Assembly (NCBI RefSeq): GCF_006716265.1
Contig: NZ_VFOS01000004.1
Location: 1-64,000, forward strand
DNA length: 64,000 nucleotides
Origin: Rarobacter faecitabidus
GTDB lineage: Bacteria > Actinomycetota > Actinomycetes > Actinomycetales > Cellulomonadaceae
Direction of reading: 5' to 3'
Shown: in pieces, positions 15,459 through 25,886 of the stretch
Layout of the letters: each line of letters starts with the position of its first letter
Numbering within the stretch: position 1 is the stretch's first letter
Notes under the pieces: model-generated
The model's input: the letters and a program-made list of their open reading frames with translations, nothing else
What the model was told of the DNA's origin: nothing
Databases searched by the model: none
Position numbers and translations under genes: made by a program

Positions 15459-16097
15459 ATGGAACTTCACGTGGCCGACCACCCGCTCATCGCCCACAAG
15501 CTGACCGTCCTGCGCGACGTCAACACGGATTCCCCGACATTTCGCCGGCTCGTCGAGGAGCTCGTGGCCCTCCTCGCCTATGAGGCAACGCGCGAAGTGC
15601 GGGTCGAGACCGTCGAGGTCACCACACCCGTTGCGACGACCACCGGAACCCACATCTCCACGCCGCGACCGCTGGTCGTACCGATCCTGCGCGCGGGATT
15701 GGGCATGCTCGAAGGCATGTCGAAACTCCTGCCGACCGCGGAGGTTGGCTTCCTCGGCATGCTCCGGGATGAGACGACCCTCGAGGCCGTCACCTACGCC
15801 AACCGCCTACCGCAAGACATTACTGGTCGCCAGACCTTCCTCCTCGACCCGATGCTCGCCACCGGCGGGACGCTGATCATGGCGATCGACTACCTGCTCG
15901 AACTCGGTGCCAAGGACGTGACGGCCATCTGCCTGCTCGCCGCGCCGGAAGGTATTGACGCCGTGCGGCAGTCCGTCGGCGATCGCGCCGAGGTAAAGAT
16001 CGTCGTCGCCGCTGTAGACGAGAGGCTGAACGCGAAGGGCTACATCGTCCCGGGCCTGGGCGATGCGGGCGACCGCCTGTACGGCGTGGTGGACTGA
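15459..16097 (+). CDS. upp: Uracil phosphoribosyltransferase
   Basis: Makes UMP from uracil and PRPP in pyrimidine salvage. It is 212 residues, the normal length. The PRPP-binding loop is [15 protein letters not shown], the uracil-binding C-terminus contains [13 protein letters not shown], and [14 protein letters not shown] is the conserved phosphate-binding segment. It is divergent from tadA with about 100 bases between, so both promoters lie in that short gap. A dumbbell hairpin follows at 16169-16215. Confidence 0.97.
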   Translation: MELHVADHPLIAHKLTVLRDVNTDSPTFRRLVEELVALLAYEATREVRVETVEVTTPVATTTGTHISTPRPLVVPILRAGLGMLEGMSKLLPTAEVGFLGMLRDETTLEAVTYANRLPQDITGRQTFLLDPMLATGGTLIMAIDYLLELGAKDVTAICLLAAPEGIDAVRQSVGDRAEVKIVVAAVDERLNAKGYIVPGLGDAGDRLYGVVD

Positions 16098-16168
16098 GGG
16101 GCTGGACGAGTTCCCCCGCGCGCCCAGCCGGACGGCTCGGTCCGCCACGGGGTGCCCAATCAAGACGG

Positions 16169-16215
16169 CACCCCGGAGGGGCTCGACGACTCACGTCGTC
16201 TCCACCTCCGGGGCA
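16169..16215. terminator. Dumbbell hairpin after upp
   Basis: CCCCGGAGG pairs with CCTCCGGGG, enclosing a second perfect stem GACGAC/GTCGTC. There is no T-tract. It probably ends the upp transcript in a factor-assisted way or protects its 3' end. Confidence 0.6.
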
Positions 16216-16247
16216 CCATCAATATTGAACCACGAAACACTTCTCAA

Positions 16248-16277
16248 GAATTAGCGAAGGAAATGGTTCCCTAATTC
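16248..16277 (-). terminator. Hairpin after the DUF1540 gene
   Basis: GAATTAG and CTAATTC form the outer stem and GGAA/TTCC the inner one. It lies 22 bases past the DUF1540 stop, between convergent genes. Confidence 0.45.
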
Positions 16278-16299
16278 GTGGGATGTGCGCCGGGAGTTC

Positions 16300-16632
16300 T
16301 TAGCGCGTCTCGAATGTCAGACAGCCCGCGTGTGTAACGTCGTCGGGGCCGGCGCCGATCCGAACGGTCGAGGCGTGGCACTCGAGCGAACTGTTGTGAG
16401 TGCAGTTGGAGCGGTGGCACGCGCCTACCTCGGCCACCACGCGATCCAGGCCGCCTTTGATTCCCAAGGGGATGAAGGTGGCGCACGACGTCGATCCCGA
16501 CGACTGCGCAATGGTCACCGCACCCGCGTGGCACGAGTGCTCGCTGTTGTACGAGCAGCCGGCGACAGAACACTCTGAGATGTGGGGAAGATCCGCGACA
16601 GTGGACATGATTGCCTCCTGGTTGTTCGACAT
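16300..16632 (-). CDS. DUF1540 double-domain cysteine-rich protein
   Basis: A 110-residue protein with two DUF1540-type metal-binding motifs: ECSVAGCSYNSEHSCHAGAV (about residues 17-36) and VGACHRSNCTHNSSLECHAS (about 70-89), each with four Cys and a His. Such domains are thought to bind zinc or iron-sulfur clusters, but the function is not established. The ATG at 16632 was chosen; the open extension upstream is not protein-like. The upstream 130 bases are AT-richer than average and probably hold the promoter. Confidence 0.85.
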   Translation of the reverse strand: MSNNQEAIMSTVADLPHISECSVAGCSYNSEHSCHAGAVTIAQSSGSTSCATFIPLGIKGGLDRVVAEVGACHRSNCTHNSSLECHASTVRIGAGPDDVTHAGCLTFETR

Positions 16633-16765
16633 ATGACGATCTTTCAACCAAGATAAACCGGTATTCAAATTCCCGCTAGGAAGGTAGGCCGCACTAACTT
16701 TCCGCAAAATATCAACGAAATACGCGACGCAATTGTTGCGTAATTGCGAAATTAACCCTCGCCGC

Positions 16766-17257
16766 CTAGTCGCGGCGGCGCGCTTCGCGATGCGGGTGCG
16801 CCTCGATGACGCCACGGATCGTGACGCGGCGTGTCCGCTTCTGCTGCTCACTGCGCAACACCGTCACATCACCCTGGGCCCCGGCCTCGAAGATACGGCT
16901 GCCGGGTTCGCGCGTGAGCAGCAAATCGATGTGGCCGCGCAGGCGTGCGACCTCCGATTCGAGGGCGAGGATGCGTCGGATGCCCGCCAGGTTGATCCCC
17001 TCGTCCTTGCTCAGTCGCTGGATTTCCCGCAACGTGGCCACGTCGCGCAACGAATAGCGACGCCCTTTGCCCGCGGTGCGGCGCGGGGAAACCAACCCCA
17101 GCCGGTCGTACTGGCGCAGTGTCTGCGGGTGCATTCCAGCGAGTTCCGCGGCGCGCGAGATGACGAAGATGGGAACGCCGAGCTGCTCGTCCGAAAAACG
17201 CACGCCGCCGTCGGGCCCGAACTGATCGGGCCCGCGGCGGCTGTCATCGGCGTTCAT
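16766..17257 (-). CDS. hspR: Heat-shock repressor HspR (MerR family)
   Basis: A 163-residue repressor of the dnaK operon. The MerR helix-turn-helix is VISRAAELAGMHPQTLRQYD followed by RLGLVSPRR and GKGRRYSLRDVATLREIQRL; a coiled-coil (ALESEVARLRGHIDLLL) mediates dimerisation. HspR binds HAIR operators and uses DnaK as co-repressor. Its ATG lies four bases after the dnaJ stop, so it is the last gene of dnaK-grpE-dnaJ-hspR, and three HAIR-like sites lie upstream of dnaK. The basic tail (EAHPHREARRRD) is usual for the family. Confidence 0.95.
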   Translation of the reverse strand: MNADDSRRGPDQFGPDGGVRFSDEQLGVPIFVISRAAELAGMHPQTLRQYDRLGLVSPRRTAGKGRRYSLRDVATLREIQRLSKDEGINLAGIRRILALESEVARLRGHIDLLLTREPGSRIFEAGAQGDVTVLRSEQQKRTRRVTIRGVIEAHPHREARRRD

Positions 17258-17261
17258 CAGG

Positions 17262-18260
17262 TCACAACCGAGCTTGCTCTCGCAACGATTCACGGACATC
17301 GGTACCGTCCGTAGCGGCGGAGAACTGCTCTATCGCCTCGCGTGCCGCATCGTCGAGGCGCTGTGGCACGACGATCTGGACGGTGGCGAGCAGGTCGCCA
17401 GTGCCCTTCGGCGTCTCGATTCCGCGGCCCTTGACACGCAGCACGCGACCAGATGGCGTGCCCGGCGCGACCTTGACTTTGACGGTCTTGCCGTCAAGCG
17501 TCGGCACCTCGATGGTCGCACCCAGCGCAGCCTCCGGGAACGTCACGGGGACGTTCACGCGCAAATTGCGGCCCTCGATAGAGAACACGGGGTGCGTCTC
17601 GACACTGACAGTAATGATCAGGTCGCCCGCGCCGCCGCCGTTCCGTCCGGGCTCGCCCTTGCCCCGCAGGCGGATCTTCTGGCCATCGTGCACTCCGGCA
17701 GGGATGCGCGCCTTGATATTGCGGCCGCCGACGGACAGTTCCGCTGTCGAGCCCGACACGGCCTGCCGGAACGGCAACGTGACCCTAGCCGTCAGGTCGC
17801 GGCCGTTCTGGGGCGGCGCGGCACGGAAACCGCCACCAAAGCCGCCACCGCCGAACATGCCACCCAGGATGTCCTCGAAGCCGCCGCCACCGGAGGTGGA
17901 GAATCGGACGTTGCCGCCCTGTCCCCCGCCGCCACCGCCGAACATGCCGCCGAGGAAATCCTCGAATCCGGCACCTCCAGCACCACCGGCACCGCCCGGA
18001 CCGGCAGCGAAGCGCGGCCCGCCCCCGGCCATCTGGCGAACGGCGTCGTACTGCTGGCGCTCCTTCTGGTCGGAGAGCACGGCATAAGCCTCGGAGATGT
18101 CCTTGAACTTGGCCTCGGCCGCCGTATCACCCTGATGCTGGTCGGGGTGATACTTGCGGGCGAGTTTGCGGTATGCCTTCTTGATGGCGGCATCGTCCGC
18201 ATCCCGCGAGACGCCCAGCGCGGCGTAGAAGTCCTTCTCCAGCCAGTCTTGCCCGGTCAT
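17262..18260 (-). CDS. dnaJ: DnaJ-type co-chaperone (no zinc finger, CbpA-like)
   Basis: A 332-residue Hsp40 that stimulates the DnaK ATPase. The J domain (residues about 8-72) has the HPD motif in KYHPDQHQGD. A long Gly/Phe region (about 80-150) follows, and then the two C-terminal substrate-binding barrels (GRDLTARVTLPFRQAV onward). The four CxxCxGxG zinc repeats of classical DnaJ are absent, so it is the CbpA/DnaJ2 type found in hspR operons. AAGGGAGG lies six bases before the ATG. There are 49 bases between grpE and dnaJ. Confidence 0.94.
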   Translation of the reverse strand: MTGQDWLEKDFYAALGVSRDADDAAIKKAYRKLARKYHPDQHQGDTAAEAKFKDISEAYAVLSDQKERQQYDAVRQMAGGGPRFAAGPGGAGGAGGAGFEDFLGGMFGGGGGGQGGNVRFSTSGGGGFEDILGGMFGGGGFGGGFRAAPPQNGRDLTARVTLPFRQAVSGSTAELSVGGRNIKARIPAGVHDGQKIRLRGKGEPGRNGGGAGDLIITVSVETHPVFSIEGRNLRVNVPVTFPEAALGATIEVPTLDGKTVKVKVAPGTPSGRVLRVKGRGIETPKGTGDLLATVQIVVPQRLDDAAREAIEQFSAATDGTDVRESLREQARL

Positions 18261-18309
18261 GGCGCCTCCCTTCCATTCACTTCACCAGCGAACGCGTTGT
18301 CCTGTTTTA

Positions 18310-18935
18310 TCACTGTTGCGGGCCGGATACCGCCACCTGGGCGGCACGCACGACCTTGTCTCCGATCTTGTATCCGGGCGCGATCACGTGGGTGACGGTG
18401 ATCGCCGCAGCGTCCTCGTCCGGCTGGTGCATGAGCGCCTCGTGCAGGGTCGGATCGAACTCCTCCCCCACCGCGCCGAACGACTCGACCTCGAACTTGC
18501 CCAGGGCTGCGACCAACTTGTCAGCGATCGCCGCGAAGGGGCCCTCGAGTTCCTCGTGCTGCCGCGCCCGCGCAAGGTCATCGAGCGCCGGCAGGAGCGC
18601 AGTCAGCACGTCCTCGACCCCGCGCGTGCGGGCCGCCTGCTGGTCGCGCAACGAACGGTTGCGGTAGTTCGTGAAACTAGCGCGTTCGCGCTGCAGGTCC
18701 TCAAGGAGCTCGTCCGCGCGCTGCTGCGCGGCGGCCAGTTCATCCGAGGGTGGCTCGAAGTCGAGGTGTTCGATGGAGTCCTCGTCCACCTCGCCACCGC
18801 CCGGGGCGGACCCGGCCTTATCGGCCGAGCCCGCGCCCTCGCGTACGTCCCCCGTCTCGGGGTCGAAGCGGCGGTTGTCTACGAAGTGGAACGGAGCCTC
18901 GTCCTCATTGGGGTCGTGGCCCTGGTTCTCTTCAC

Positions 18936-18939
<4 letters not shown>
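18310..18939 (-). CDS. grpE: Nucleotide exchange factor GrpE
   Basis: A 209-residue protein that releases ADP from DnaK. An acidic, disordered N-terminus of about 65 residues leads into a long helix ([29 protein letters not shown]) and the C-terminal beta domain with ...[19 protein letters not shown] and [20 protein letters not shown]. The GTG start overlaps the dnaK stop by four bases (GTGA), indicating translational coupling. Confidence 0.95.
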
Positions 18940-20819
<1,880 letters not shown>

Positions 20820-20895
20820 GTGTGTTGCACTCCTTCTTTGTGGGCCCGGGGGTGAATTGGGCCGCCCTGCGTTTCGCGGGCGACATCCCGGGCTC

Positions 20896-20979
20896 CTTGA
20901 GTCTCCATCACTCAACCTACGCCTTGAGTCTAACGGGCGCAAGTTTCGCTACTCAAAACTTGAGTCTATCTGGCTCAAC
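20896..20979 (-). promoter_or_regulatory. Three tandem HAIR operators (HspR sites) upstream of dnaK
   Basis: The HAIR consensus is CTTGAGT-N7-ACTCAAG. Site 1 (20896-20916) is CTTGAGT-N7-ACTCAAC. Site 2 (20923-20943) is CTTGAGT-N7-GCGCAAG, weaker. Site 3 (20959-20979) is CTTGAGT-N7-GCTCAAC. They occupy the 77-160 bases before the dnaK start and presumably overlap its promoter. Confidence 0.9.
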
Positions 20980-21062
20980 CTTGCGATGGCCCGGTTTATT
21001 CCGTTATCCACAGGCTCATTTTCCTCGCGCGGAACGGCGCGGGCGGCGCATAGACTTCCCGC

Positions 21063-22124
21063 ATGCCGTTACCGACGCCGTGGTCCGCCATCCTCCCCGA
21101 CGCGCGGCGCTACCCATCGCCGCACAACTCGCAGCCGATCAAGGTTCGCGTGATCGATCAGGCCGTGGCGCGTGTCTACTACGACCTGGACCTGGGACTG
21201 CCGGCGGAGAACTTCGGCATCCCCTTCGCGCACGTCTGCGCGGGGGTGTTCCTGGAAACCCTCACCGTCGCGGCCGCCGGGCACGGGTATCGCGCAGCCA
21301 TCCAGATCGTCGATCAGGAGATGGACTTCGGCGCCACCAGCCGGCTCCATCCCCTCGCCCTCGTTACGCTTTCCCCTGAAGCGGCGGAGCACTCGTCCAC
21401 GGAAAACCTCACAGCGCTGCGTACCCGCCGGACCTCGCGCCGCCCCTACCAGAACCGGCTCGTCGATAGCGCCGTCATCGAGCGCGTCACCGCGCTGGCG
21501 GCCGCAGCGGGGCAGTCGTTCGACACCACGAGCGATCAGGCGACCGTCGACACGATCATCCGCGTCAACCAGGAAACCCTGTTCGACGACCTGCAGAACG
21601 ACGCGGTGCACGAGGAGATCCTCACCTGGATCCGCACGTCGAAATCGCGCGCGGCAACTACCGGCGACGGCCTCAGCGCAGAGACCATGCTCATGCCGGG
21701 GCCGATCCTGGGGTTCGCCATGCGCCACCGCGAGATCTGGCAATGGCCGCTGATCGGCGCGCTGATTCGCGGGATCTACCTGCGCACCATGCGCGGCGTC
21801 CGGCAGCTCGGCTGGCTGACGGGGGACTTCGGCGGCCCGGCGGACTACATGCGCGCCGGACGCGCGTTCATGCGGATCTGGCTCGCATTCGAACGCGCCG
21901 GGGTGTCCCTCCACCCCTTCGGCACGGTCATCACCAACCCGAAGTCGCACCACAACTTCGTCACAACCGTCGGCGCGGACGAGCCCCCCGGCACGCTCGT
22001 GTGGATGCTGTTCCGGTTCGGCTACTCCAAGACCCCGCCTCTTGCCCATCGCAGGCCTCTCGAATCGATGCTCATCGAACACGATCCCGGCCCGCTCCCC
22101 GACGAACGGATGGCCCCGCTGTGA
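21063..22124 (+). CDS. Nitroreductase-fold protein (Acg-like)
   Basis: A 353-residue protein. The N-terminal part (ARRYPSPHNSQPIKVRV) and the RRTSRRPYQNRLVD segment around residues 120-135 are typical of FMN-binding nitroreductase-family proteins with two half-domains, similar to the Acg/Rv2032 branch. Such proteins bind flavin, but some have lost catalysis. No membrane helix is apparent. The stop overlaps the GTG start of the next gene (GTGA), so the pair is translationally coupled. The divergent neighbour is dnaK. Substrate is unknown. Confidence 0.75.
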   Translation: MPLPTPWSAILPDARRYPSPHNSQPIKVRVIDQAVARVYYDLDLGLPAENFGIPFAHVCAGVFLETLTVAAAGHGYRAAIQIVDQEMDFGATSRLHPLALVTLSPEAAEHSSTENLTALRTRRTSRRPYQNRLVDSAVIERVTALAAAAGQSFDTTSDQATVDTIIRVNQETLFDDLQNDAVHEEILTWIRTSKSRAATTGDGLSAETMLMPGPILGFAMRHREIWQWPLIGALIRGIYLRTMRGVRQLGWLTGDFGGPADYMRAGRAFMRIWLAFERAGVSLHPFGTVITNPKSHHNFVTTVGADEPPGTLVWMLFRFGYSKTPPLAHRRPLESMLIEHDPGPLPDERMAPL

Positions 22125-23707
22125 AACCCCTCATCTACGCATTCGTCTGGGCGCAGGACATCGTCGTCAAATCCCTCACCTATTCGGTCTACACGCACAA
22201 ATTCCTGTTGGCACCCGGCATTGAGCCGTTGCGCTGGCGCCTGGGGCGGTGGCGCGCATTTCGCACGTTCGAACTGACCGCCAGGAAGTCGCCCGCCTAC
22301 GCCGACTTCCTCAGGCGGCGCGGAATCACCGGCCGCCTGCCGTTCTTCACGGGCCGGGACGAGGCCTTCGCCGCCATTCCCGAAATGGACAAGGACAACT
22401 ACATCCGCGCATATTCGATCCCCGACCGTTGCCTCGGCGGGAAACTGCCTCGCCGCGGGGTGGTCGTGGACGAGTCCTCCGGCTCCTCGGGAACCCCGAC
22501 GAGCTGGGTGCGCGGATCCGCGGAGCGGCGCGCCACGCGCCAACTGCTGCAGGTCGGTTTCGCCCGCACGGCCAAGCGCCTCACCAAGCAGCCGTTCGTG
22601 ATCAACGCCTTCTCGCTGGGGGCGTGGGCCACCGGCATGAACGTGTCCGCGAGCCTCACCGACATGACGCTCATCAAGTCGTGCGGGCCGGATCGCGACA
22701 AGATCATCGCGACGATGAAGGAGTTCGGGCCGAACTTCACGTACATCATCACTAGCTACCCGCCCTTCCTCAAGGGTCTGCTGGAGGACACGCGCCTGGA
22801 CTGGGCCGAGTACGACGTGGTGTGCGCATTCGGCGGCGAGGGGATCTCGGAGTCCATGCGGGATCGCATCATGGAATCGGCGAACGCCGTCTTCGGCTCC
22901 TACGGCGCCAGCGACCTCGAGATCAACATCTCCATCGAGACCGAGTTCACCATTGCCCTGCGCCGCGCCATCGCGTCAGATCCCGCGCTCGCCGCCGAGC
23001 TGACGCTCATGGACGAGTACGGCGTCCTGCCGAGCATCTTCCAGTTCAACCCGTTCGACTACCTGATCGAGACCAACGATGCAGGCGAGATCGTCGTCAC
23101 CATCACGCGCAAGGAGAACATCAACCCGCGCATCCGGTACAACATCCACGACCGCGGGCACGTCGCTCGAATGCGCGATGTCGTGCCCGTCCTTCGCAAG
23201 TACGGTCACCAGGAGGTGATCGCCGAGAAGTTCCTGGACCTGCCGATCCTCTTCCACTACGGGCGATCCGACCTGTCCGTCGACTACAACGGCGCGGTCG
23301 TGCCGCCCGATGCCCTGCGCGATGTCATCAACGGCGATGCGGAGCTTCTGCCGGCGGTCGAGAATCACCGGCTCGTCTCCTACGAGGACTACGCCGGGAA
23401 TCGCCAGCTCCACATAGCGCTGCAGTTGTCTCCGGGCGGGGTTGTTGTGGACGAGTCCTCCGCCGCGGCGCGCGTCTTCGCGGCGCTTCGCGCGGAGAAC
23501 GGCGACTTTAACAACGCCATCAAGACCAGCGCCCCCGGAACGGAGCCGACTCTGGCGTTCTACGCCTTCCGCACGGGCGTGTTCGCCGAGGACGGCGCCA
23601 AGTTGAAGAACGAATACGTGTGGCATCTGGATGCTGCCGAGGCAGCCGAGGTCGGCATGCGCGCGGGGGTCACGGCAAGCCGCGACTTCCAGCGGCCAAC
23701 CTCGTAG
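22121..23707 (+). CDS. Adenylate-forming enzyme of the phenylacetate-CoA ligase (PaaK/F390 synthetase-like) type
   Basis: A 528-residue protein. The AMP-binding P-loop is VVDESSGSSGTPTSWV (about residues 107-122). YDVVCAFGGEGISESMRD and FGSYGASDLEI match the A5 region of PaaK-like ligases, and RYNIHDRGHVARM resembles the A7/A8 hinge. No carrier-protein domain is attached. It is coupled to the nitroreductase gene, so the two probably act in one pathway: activation of a carboxylic acid plus a redox step. The acid is unknown. The GTG start overlaps the preceding stop. Confidence 0.8.
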   Translation: MKPLIYAFVWAQDIVVKSLTYSVYTHKFLLAPGIEPLRWRLGRWRAFRTFELTARKSPAYADFLRRRGITGRLPFFTGRDEAFAAIPEMDKDNYIRAYSIPDRCLGGKLPRRGVVVDESSGSSGTPTSWVRGSAERRATRQLLQVGFARTAKRLTKQPFVINAFSLGAWATGMNVSASLTDMTLIKSCGPDRDKIIATMKEFGPNFTYIITSYPPFLKGLLEDTRLDWAEYDVVCAFGGEGISESMRDRIMESANAVFGSYGASDLEINISIETEFTIALRRAIASDPALAAELTLMDEYGVLPSIFQFNPFDYLIETNDAGEIVVTITRKENINPRIRYNIHDRGHVARMRDVVPVLRKYGHQEVIAEKFLDLPILFHYGRSDLSVDYNGAVVPPDALRDVINGDAELLPAVENHRLVSYEDYAGNRQLHIALQLSPGGVVVDESSAAARVFAALRAENGDFNNAIKTSAPGTEPTLAFYAFRTGVFAEDGAKLKNEYVWHLDAAEAAEVGMRAGVTASRDFQRPTS

Positions 23708-23753
23708 CGTTCCGTTATCGGGTGCCGCGCCGGATGGCATCCGGGTGCTGGCC

Positions 23754-23825
23754 GGTTCACCCACACATATTTCAGTTCACCGCGGTGTATTTCACACCCC
23801 GAACGGAACTTTCATGGGGCGAACC
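23754..23825. repeat. 72-bp palindromic repeat, copy 1
   Basis: Starts GGTTCACCCACACA and ends CATGGGGCGAACC, with an inner CACCGCGGTG palindrome. It differs from copy 2 (24950-25021) at about nine positions. The 3' end of the AbiEi-like gene lies inside it, so the last 11 codons and the stop of that gene are repeat-derived. Confidence 0.85.
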
Positions 23826-24847
23826 GGCGTTCGCCTCGGCACGCCGGCTTCGTCGAGTAATCGGGCAAGCCGTTTCAGATCACGAAGATCGGCCCACGTC
23901 GCACGGATCACGCGTATTCCGAGGCTACGAATGCGGTGCTCGCGACGCCGTTCCTCGACGAACACGTCGTGCGGGGCCTTGCCTGCGAGCATTCTGGCAT
24001 CCGCGTACTTGGCCATGCCGTCGAATTCCAGGAGCACGCGCACGTCCTCCCAATAGAAGTCTCCGCGTCCAATGAAGCCGTCGCCGTCCATGAACACCTG
24101 TTGCAACGACGGCGCCGCGAAACCTAACAGGTGAATCATGGCCCGGCATATCGACTCACCGCCGGACTCTGAACGAGGATCGGCCAGTTCAACCACCTTC
24201 CTCGCCGTGACGATTCCCTTGCGCCGCGGATTCCGCTGAACGAGGTCGCGTAGGGCGTCGTCCGTGGCCGGCAGTTTGCGAAACGCCGCATCAGCGCACG
24301 CGAGCCCGATCCACAGAGGTCGATCGCAGGCGACATCCAACAGCGTCTGCGCCATCGAGGTGACCCGGACACCGTCAACAAGCACGCTCCTGCCGTCGCT
24401 GGGAACATTCCGCGTTTGAATCAGACCCGTGGAATAGGCCTTCTTCGCGCCCTCGACCAGTGTCTGCAGTCTCCTCGGTGGACGACCAGACCATGGCAGT
24501 CCGTGCAGGATCGCCGCCGTCGCGTGGTTGAAGCACAGGCGCGGGTTCCTCAGCGCGACAGCGCGCGCGAGTGCCGCATGCCGTTGCGTCCTCGTCATGT
24601 CGTTCCAACGTTTCGTCCATGCGTAGTACCCATGGGCAACTCGCACGAGTGTTCTGTGTTTCACCAGCGAATCGATCGCGACGCGCTCCGTCCGTCTTGT
24701 CACCAACTCGGACACGTGCACGATCGGACGTTCCGCTGCATCAAGGATCGCCAAAACCTGATCCGAAGCAGGGTGCTCTGCGCGACGGTTCGCGTTTCTG
24801 TCGTCTTTCTCTGCCATCTCACCAGAATCGAGGCTCACTGCTGTCAA
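23792..24847 (-). CDS. AbiEi-like N-terminal / DUF559-like C-terminal protein
   Basis: A 351-residue protein. Residues about 25-110 resemble the winged-helix antitoxin domain of AbiEi proteins (SELVTRRTERVAIDSLVKHRTLVRVAHGYY). The C-terminal 100 residues contain GRGDFYWEDVRVLLEFDGMAKY and a HDVFVEERRREHRIRSLG segment, the DUF559/Vsr-like nuclease fold with its Asp and Glu. No AbiEii toxin gene is adjacent. It stands alone, on the opposite strand to its neighbours and between two 72-bp repeats, so a mobile cassette is possible. Nuclease activity is inferred. Confidence 0.75.
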   Translation of the reverse strand: MTAVSLDSGEMAEKDDRNANRRAEHPASDQVLAILDAAERPIVHVSELVTRRTERVAIDSLVKHRTLVRVAHGYYAWTKRWNDMTRTQRHAALARAVALRNPRLCFNHATAAILHGLPWSGRPPRRLQTLVEGAKKAYSTGLIQTRNVPSDGRSVLVDGVRVTSMAQTLLDVACDRPLWIGLACADAAFRKLPATDDALRDLVQRNPRRKGIVTARKVVELADPRSESGGESICRAMIHLLGFAAPSLQQVFMDGDGFIGRGDFYWEDVRVLLEFDGMAKYADARMLAGKAPHDVFVEERRREHRIRSLGIRVIRATWADLRDLKRLARLLDEAGVPRRTPVRPMKVPFGV

Positions 24848-24949
24848 CCCGCGCCTTCGAGACCAGATGTGGACAACTTCAGCGTCATCGTCGTCAGCGA
24901 TCGCTGCAGCATCCGCTGGCTAGGGGTGCCTTTTGAATGCCCTCGTCCC

Positions 24950-25021
24950 GGTCCACCCACACAAATTTCAGTTCACCGCGGTGTATTTCGCACGCTCAAC
25001 TGAAATTTCATGGGGTGAACC
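24950..25021. repeat. 72-bp palindromic repeat, copy 2
   Basis: Contains perfect arms AAATTTCAGTT and AACTGAAATTT, outer arms GGTCCACCC / GGGGTGAACC and the inner CACCGCGGTG palindrome, so the single strand could fold into one long hairpin. It lies about 100 bases upstream of the AbiEi-like start. Confidence 0.85.
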
Positions 25022-25096
25022 GCGACGAGAGGACCGCGGCGAGAGGACCGCGGCGAGAGAACCGCGACTAGAGGACTGCGACGAGAGGACTGCGAC
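25021..25096 (+). repeat. 14-bp tandem repeats upstream of the dimethylargininase gene
   Basis: Five units of CGCGRCKAGAGRAC, the last beginning with T, at 25021, 25035, 25049, 25063 and 25077, plus a partial sixth (TGCGAC). They follow directly on the 72-bp repeat and end ten bases before the ATG, so they sit in the promoter or leader. Confidence 0.85.
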
Positions 25097-25105
25097 AATT
25101 GACCC

Positions 25106-25873
25106 ATGACTCGCGTATTGGTTCGCCGTCCATCGCCCGCTCTCGCCGAAGGCGAGCTCACGCACTTCGAGCGCGTCCCTGTCGACTACGATCTGGCCCT
25201 GCGCCAGTGGCAGCAGTACGTCGCCGCGCTTGACGCAGCAGGGTTCGCGCCCATCGAACTGGCACCGGCAGACGATCAGCCAGATGGCGTGTTCGTGGAG
25301 GATACGGTCGTGCTGCTCGGCTCCGTAGCCGTGCTCACCAACCCCGGCGCTGACAGCCGCAAAGGCGAGATCGACTCGATGGCGAACGCACTGTCGGACC
25401 TCGGCTTCGAGATCCACCGCATCTCCGCTCCCGGTACCCTTGAGGGCGGGGACGTCCTCAAGATCGGCAAGACGATCTACGTCGGAAGGAGTTCGCGCAC
25501 CAACGACGAGGGCATCCGGCAACTCGCCGCGATCGGCTCCGCGAACGGCTACGAGACGATCACTGTCCCGGTCACCAAGACGCTCCACCTGAAGAGCCAG
25601 GTCACGGCGCTGCCGGACGGCACGGTCATCGGGCACCCCGACATCGTCGACGCGCCCGAATCATTCGCCACCTACCTGGACGTCCCTGAGATCGAGGGAA
25701 TCGCCGTCGTCGTCGTGGGCGATGACGCCGTCCTCATCTCCGCATCGGCGCCCCGCACAGCCGAACTCCTGCGCTCTCGTGGCCTCAACGTAGTAGAAAC
25801 GCCGATCACGGAGTTCGAGAAAATGGAAGGCTGCGTGACGTGCCTATCGGTCCGCGCCCGCGTCCTCGATTAG
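25106..25873 (+). CDS. Dimethylargininase (DDAH)-family amidinohydrolase
   Basis: A 255-residue protein of the guanidino-group-modifying superfamily, which hydrolyses N-methylated arginines or related guanidines to citrulline plus an amine. The catalytic residues line up: acidic FVEDTVV, GTLEGGDVL, the His in TLHLKSQVTAL, and the nucleophilic Cys in EGCVTCLS near the C-terminus. The length is normal for bacterial DDAH. The ATG has no strong ribosome site, and 14-bp repeats end just upstream. A diverged homologue is encoded at 43893-44726. Confidence 0.88.
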   Translation: MTRVLVRRPSPALAEGELTHFERVPVDYDLALRQWQQYVAALDAAGFAPIELAPADDQPDGVFVEDTVVLLGSVAVLTNPGADSRKGEIDSMANALSDLGFEIHRISAPGTLEGGDVLKIGKTIYVGRSSRTNDEGIRQLAAIGSANGYETITVPVTKTLHLKSQVTALPDGTVIGHPDIVDAPESFATYLDVPEIEGIAVVVVGDDAVLISASAPRTAELLRSRGLNVVETPITEFEKMEGCVTCLSVRARVLD

Positions 25874-25886
25874 GCAACCCGCGACG

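Noticed and set aside
23792-24847. Full AbiE toxin-antitoxin system
   Set aside because: No AbiEii nucleotidyltransferase gene is adjacent on either side.
25021-25096. CRISPR-like array
   Set aside because: The 14-bp units are directly joined with no spacers and no cas genes are nearby.
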